Source of the DNA: an uncultured Bacilli bacterium
Lineage (GTDB): Bacteria; Bacillota_I; Bacilli_A; RF39; UBA660
NCBI GenBank assembly: GCA_944371685.1
Contig: CALVXV010000016.1
Coordinates: 1-13,443, forward strand
Length of the DNA: 13,443 nt
Reading direction: 5' to 3'
Position numbers and translations under genes: made by a program. The notes below the pieces were generated by a model that had not been told where the DNA came from, did not search any database, and saw nothing but the letters and a program-made list of their open reading frames with translations. Positions 13,288 through 13,443 of the stretch are shown here, one piece after another. Position 1 is the first letter of the stretch. Each line of letters opens with the position of its first letter.

Positions 13288-13309
13288 ACTTTACTGTTAA
13301 GAGTGAAGT
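13288..13309. repeat. Short hairpin downstream of fhs
   Basis: ACTTTACT (13288-13295) pairs with AGTGAAGT (13302-13309), eight pairs with one G-T and a six-base loop. No T-run follows. It may stabilise the fhs mRNA 3' end or form one unit with the larger hairpin 9 bases further on. Confidence 0.4.
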
Positions 13310-13317
13310 TTACAGAG

Positions 13318-13365
13318 TGATATAAAAACCTCGTTTCTTTTGTCCAAGAAACGGGGTTCATATCA
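13318..13365 (-). terminator. Long hairpin, terminator-like on the minus strand
   Basis: AACCTCGTTTCTT (13327-13339) pairs with AAGAAACGGGGTT (13346-13358), thirteen pairs with one T-G. Outer arms TGATAT (13318-13323) and ATATCA (13360-13365) add six more. Read on the minus strand, the stem is followed by five T (13328-13324), as in an intrinsic terminator. On the plus strand no T-run follows, so its use by fhs is less certain. It could also be a repeated intergenic element or part of an insertion-sequence end. Confidence 0.5.
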
Positions 13366-13383
13366 ATTTAGCGAAATTATTAC

Positions 13384-13416
13384 TTGTTTTTTTTTTTTTT
13401 TTTTTTTTGATATTTT
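13384..13416 (+). promoter_or_regulatory. Possible promoter of the next gene with a T22 spacer
   Basis: TTGTTT (13384-13389) and TATTTT (13411-13416) flank a run of 22 T (13387-13408). The spacing is 21 bases, four above the optimum. An AGGAG site (13432-13436) lies at the right distance for a start codon just beyond the window. Both hexamers are only 4 of 6 matches, so the promoter is a proposal. Confidence 0.35.
13387..13408. repeat. Homopolymer tract T22
   Basis: Twenty-two T in a row, by far the longest single-base run in the window. Such tracts change length by slippage during replication. The exact length in a single read or assembly is unreliable. Confidence 0.85.
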
Positions 13417-13431
13417 TATTTTTAATAGAAT

Positions 13432-13436
13432 AGGAG
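13432..13436 (+). promoter_or_regulatory. Ribosome-binding site of a gene beginning beyond the window
   Basis: AGGAG followed by seven AT bases to the end of the window. A start codon at or just after 13444 would be correctly spaced. Confidence 0.45.
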
Positions 13437-13443
13437 ATTTATT

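Noticed and set aside
1..13443. CRISPR arrays, tRNA or rRNA genes, toxin-antitoxin pairs, phage modules.
   Set aside because: Read on both strands, I found no regularly spaced repeats, no tRNA-like cloverleaf and no gene of these classes.

Overview
The window is about 13.4 kb of very AT-rich bacterial DNA (I estimate under 30% GC overall; not computed exactly). It reads cleanly with the standard code: TGA is not used for tryptophan. The ribosome-binding sites are strong (AGAGGTGAT, AAGGAGG), promoters are TTGaca-N17-TATAAT, and intrinsic terminators are AT-rich. Together with MtaB, RecD2, formate-THF ligase, zinc-ribbon membrane proteins and a secreted WRII/VRPVVYL family protein, this suggests a low-GC Firmicute, possibly a gut Bacilli or Erysipelotrichia-like lineage. 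That placement is an inference.

Left part (1-4902), surface and accessory region. The window opens inside the 3' end of a secreted-protein gene (1-246) whose C-terminus is paralogous to the complete gene at 3904-4851. A decayed, frameshifted IS256-type transposase fragment lies behind it (347-570). Then come a membrane-anchored, degenerate ApbE-like protein (709-1584) and two zinc-ribbon membrane proteins in one operon (1638-3623): one with TcaA-like architecture, one Yip1-like. The intact secreted protein follows under its own promoter.

Middle part (4964-10064), mostly housekeeping. It holds a membrane-anchored acidic coiled-coil protein with a conserved-looking ISPIYG motif (5092-5778), the tRNA methylthiotransferase MtaB (5811-7079), a small single-pass membrane protein (7110-7532), the RecD2 helicase (7627-9843), and a 53-residue protein (9903-10064). 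The recD2 promoter carries a perfect GAAC-N4-GTTC inverted repeat, which resembles a Gram-positive LexA box.

Right part (10069-13443). A lone minus-strand gene of unknown function (10097-10681) has an exact-consensus promoter. It is followed by a short-chain dehydrogenase (10787-11557) and formate-tetrahydrofolate ligase (11590-13248). Beyond fhs are two hairpins and a run of 22 T between plausible -35 and -10 elements of the next gene, which starts outside the window.

Most genes appear to be single transcription units with their own promoter and terminator. Leaders are very short, and several terminator stems include the stop codon. I see no complete, obviously new multi-gene system. The best leads are the GC-rich hypervariable-looking patch in the first gene, the T22 tract, and the possible LexA box upstream of recD2.
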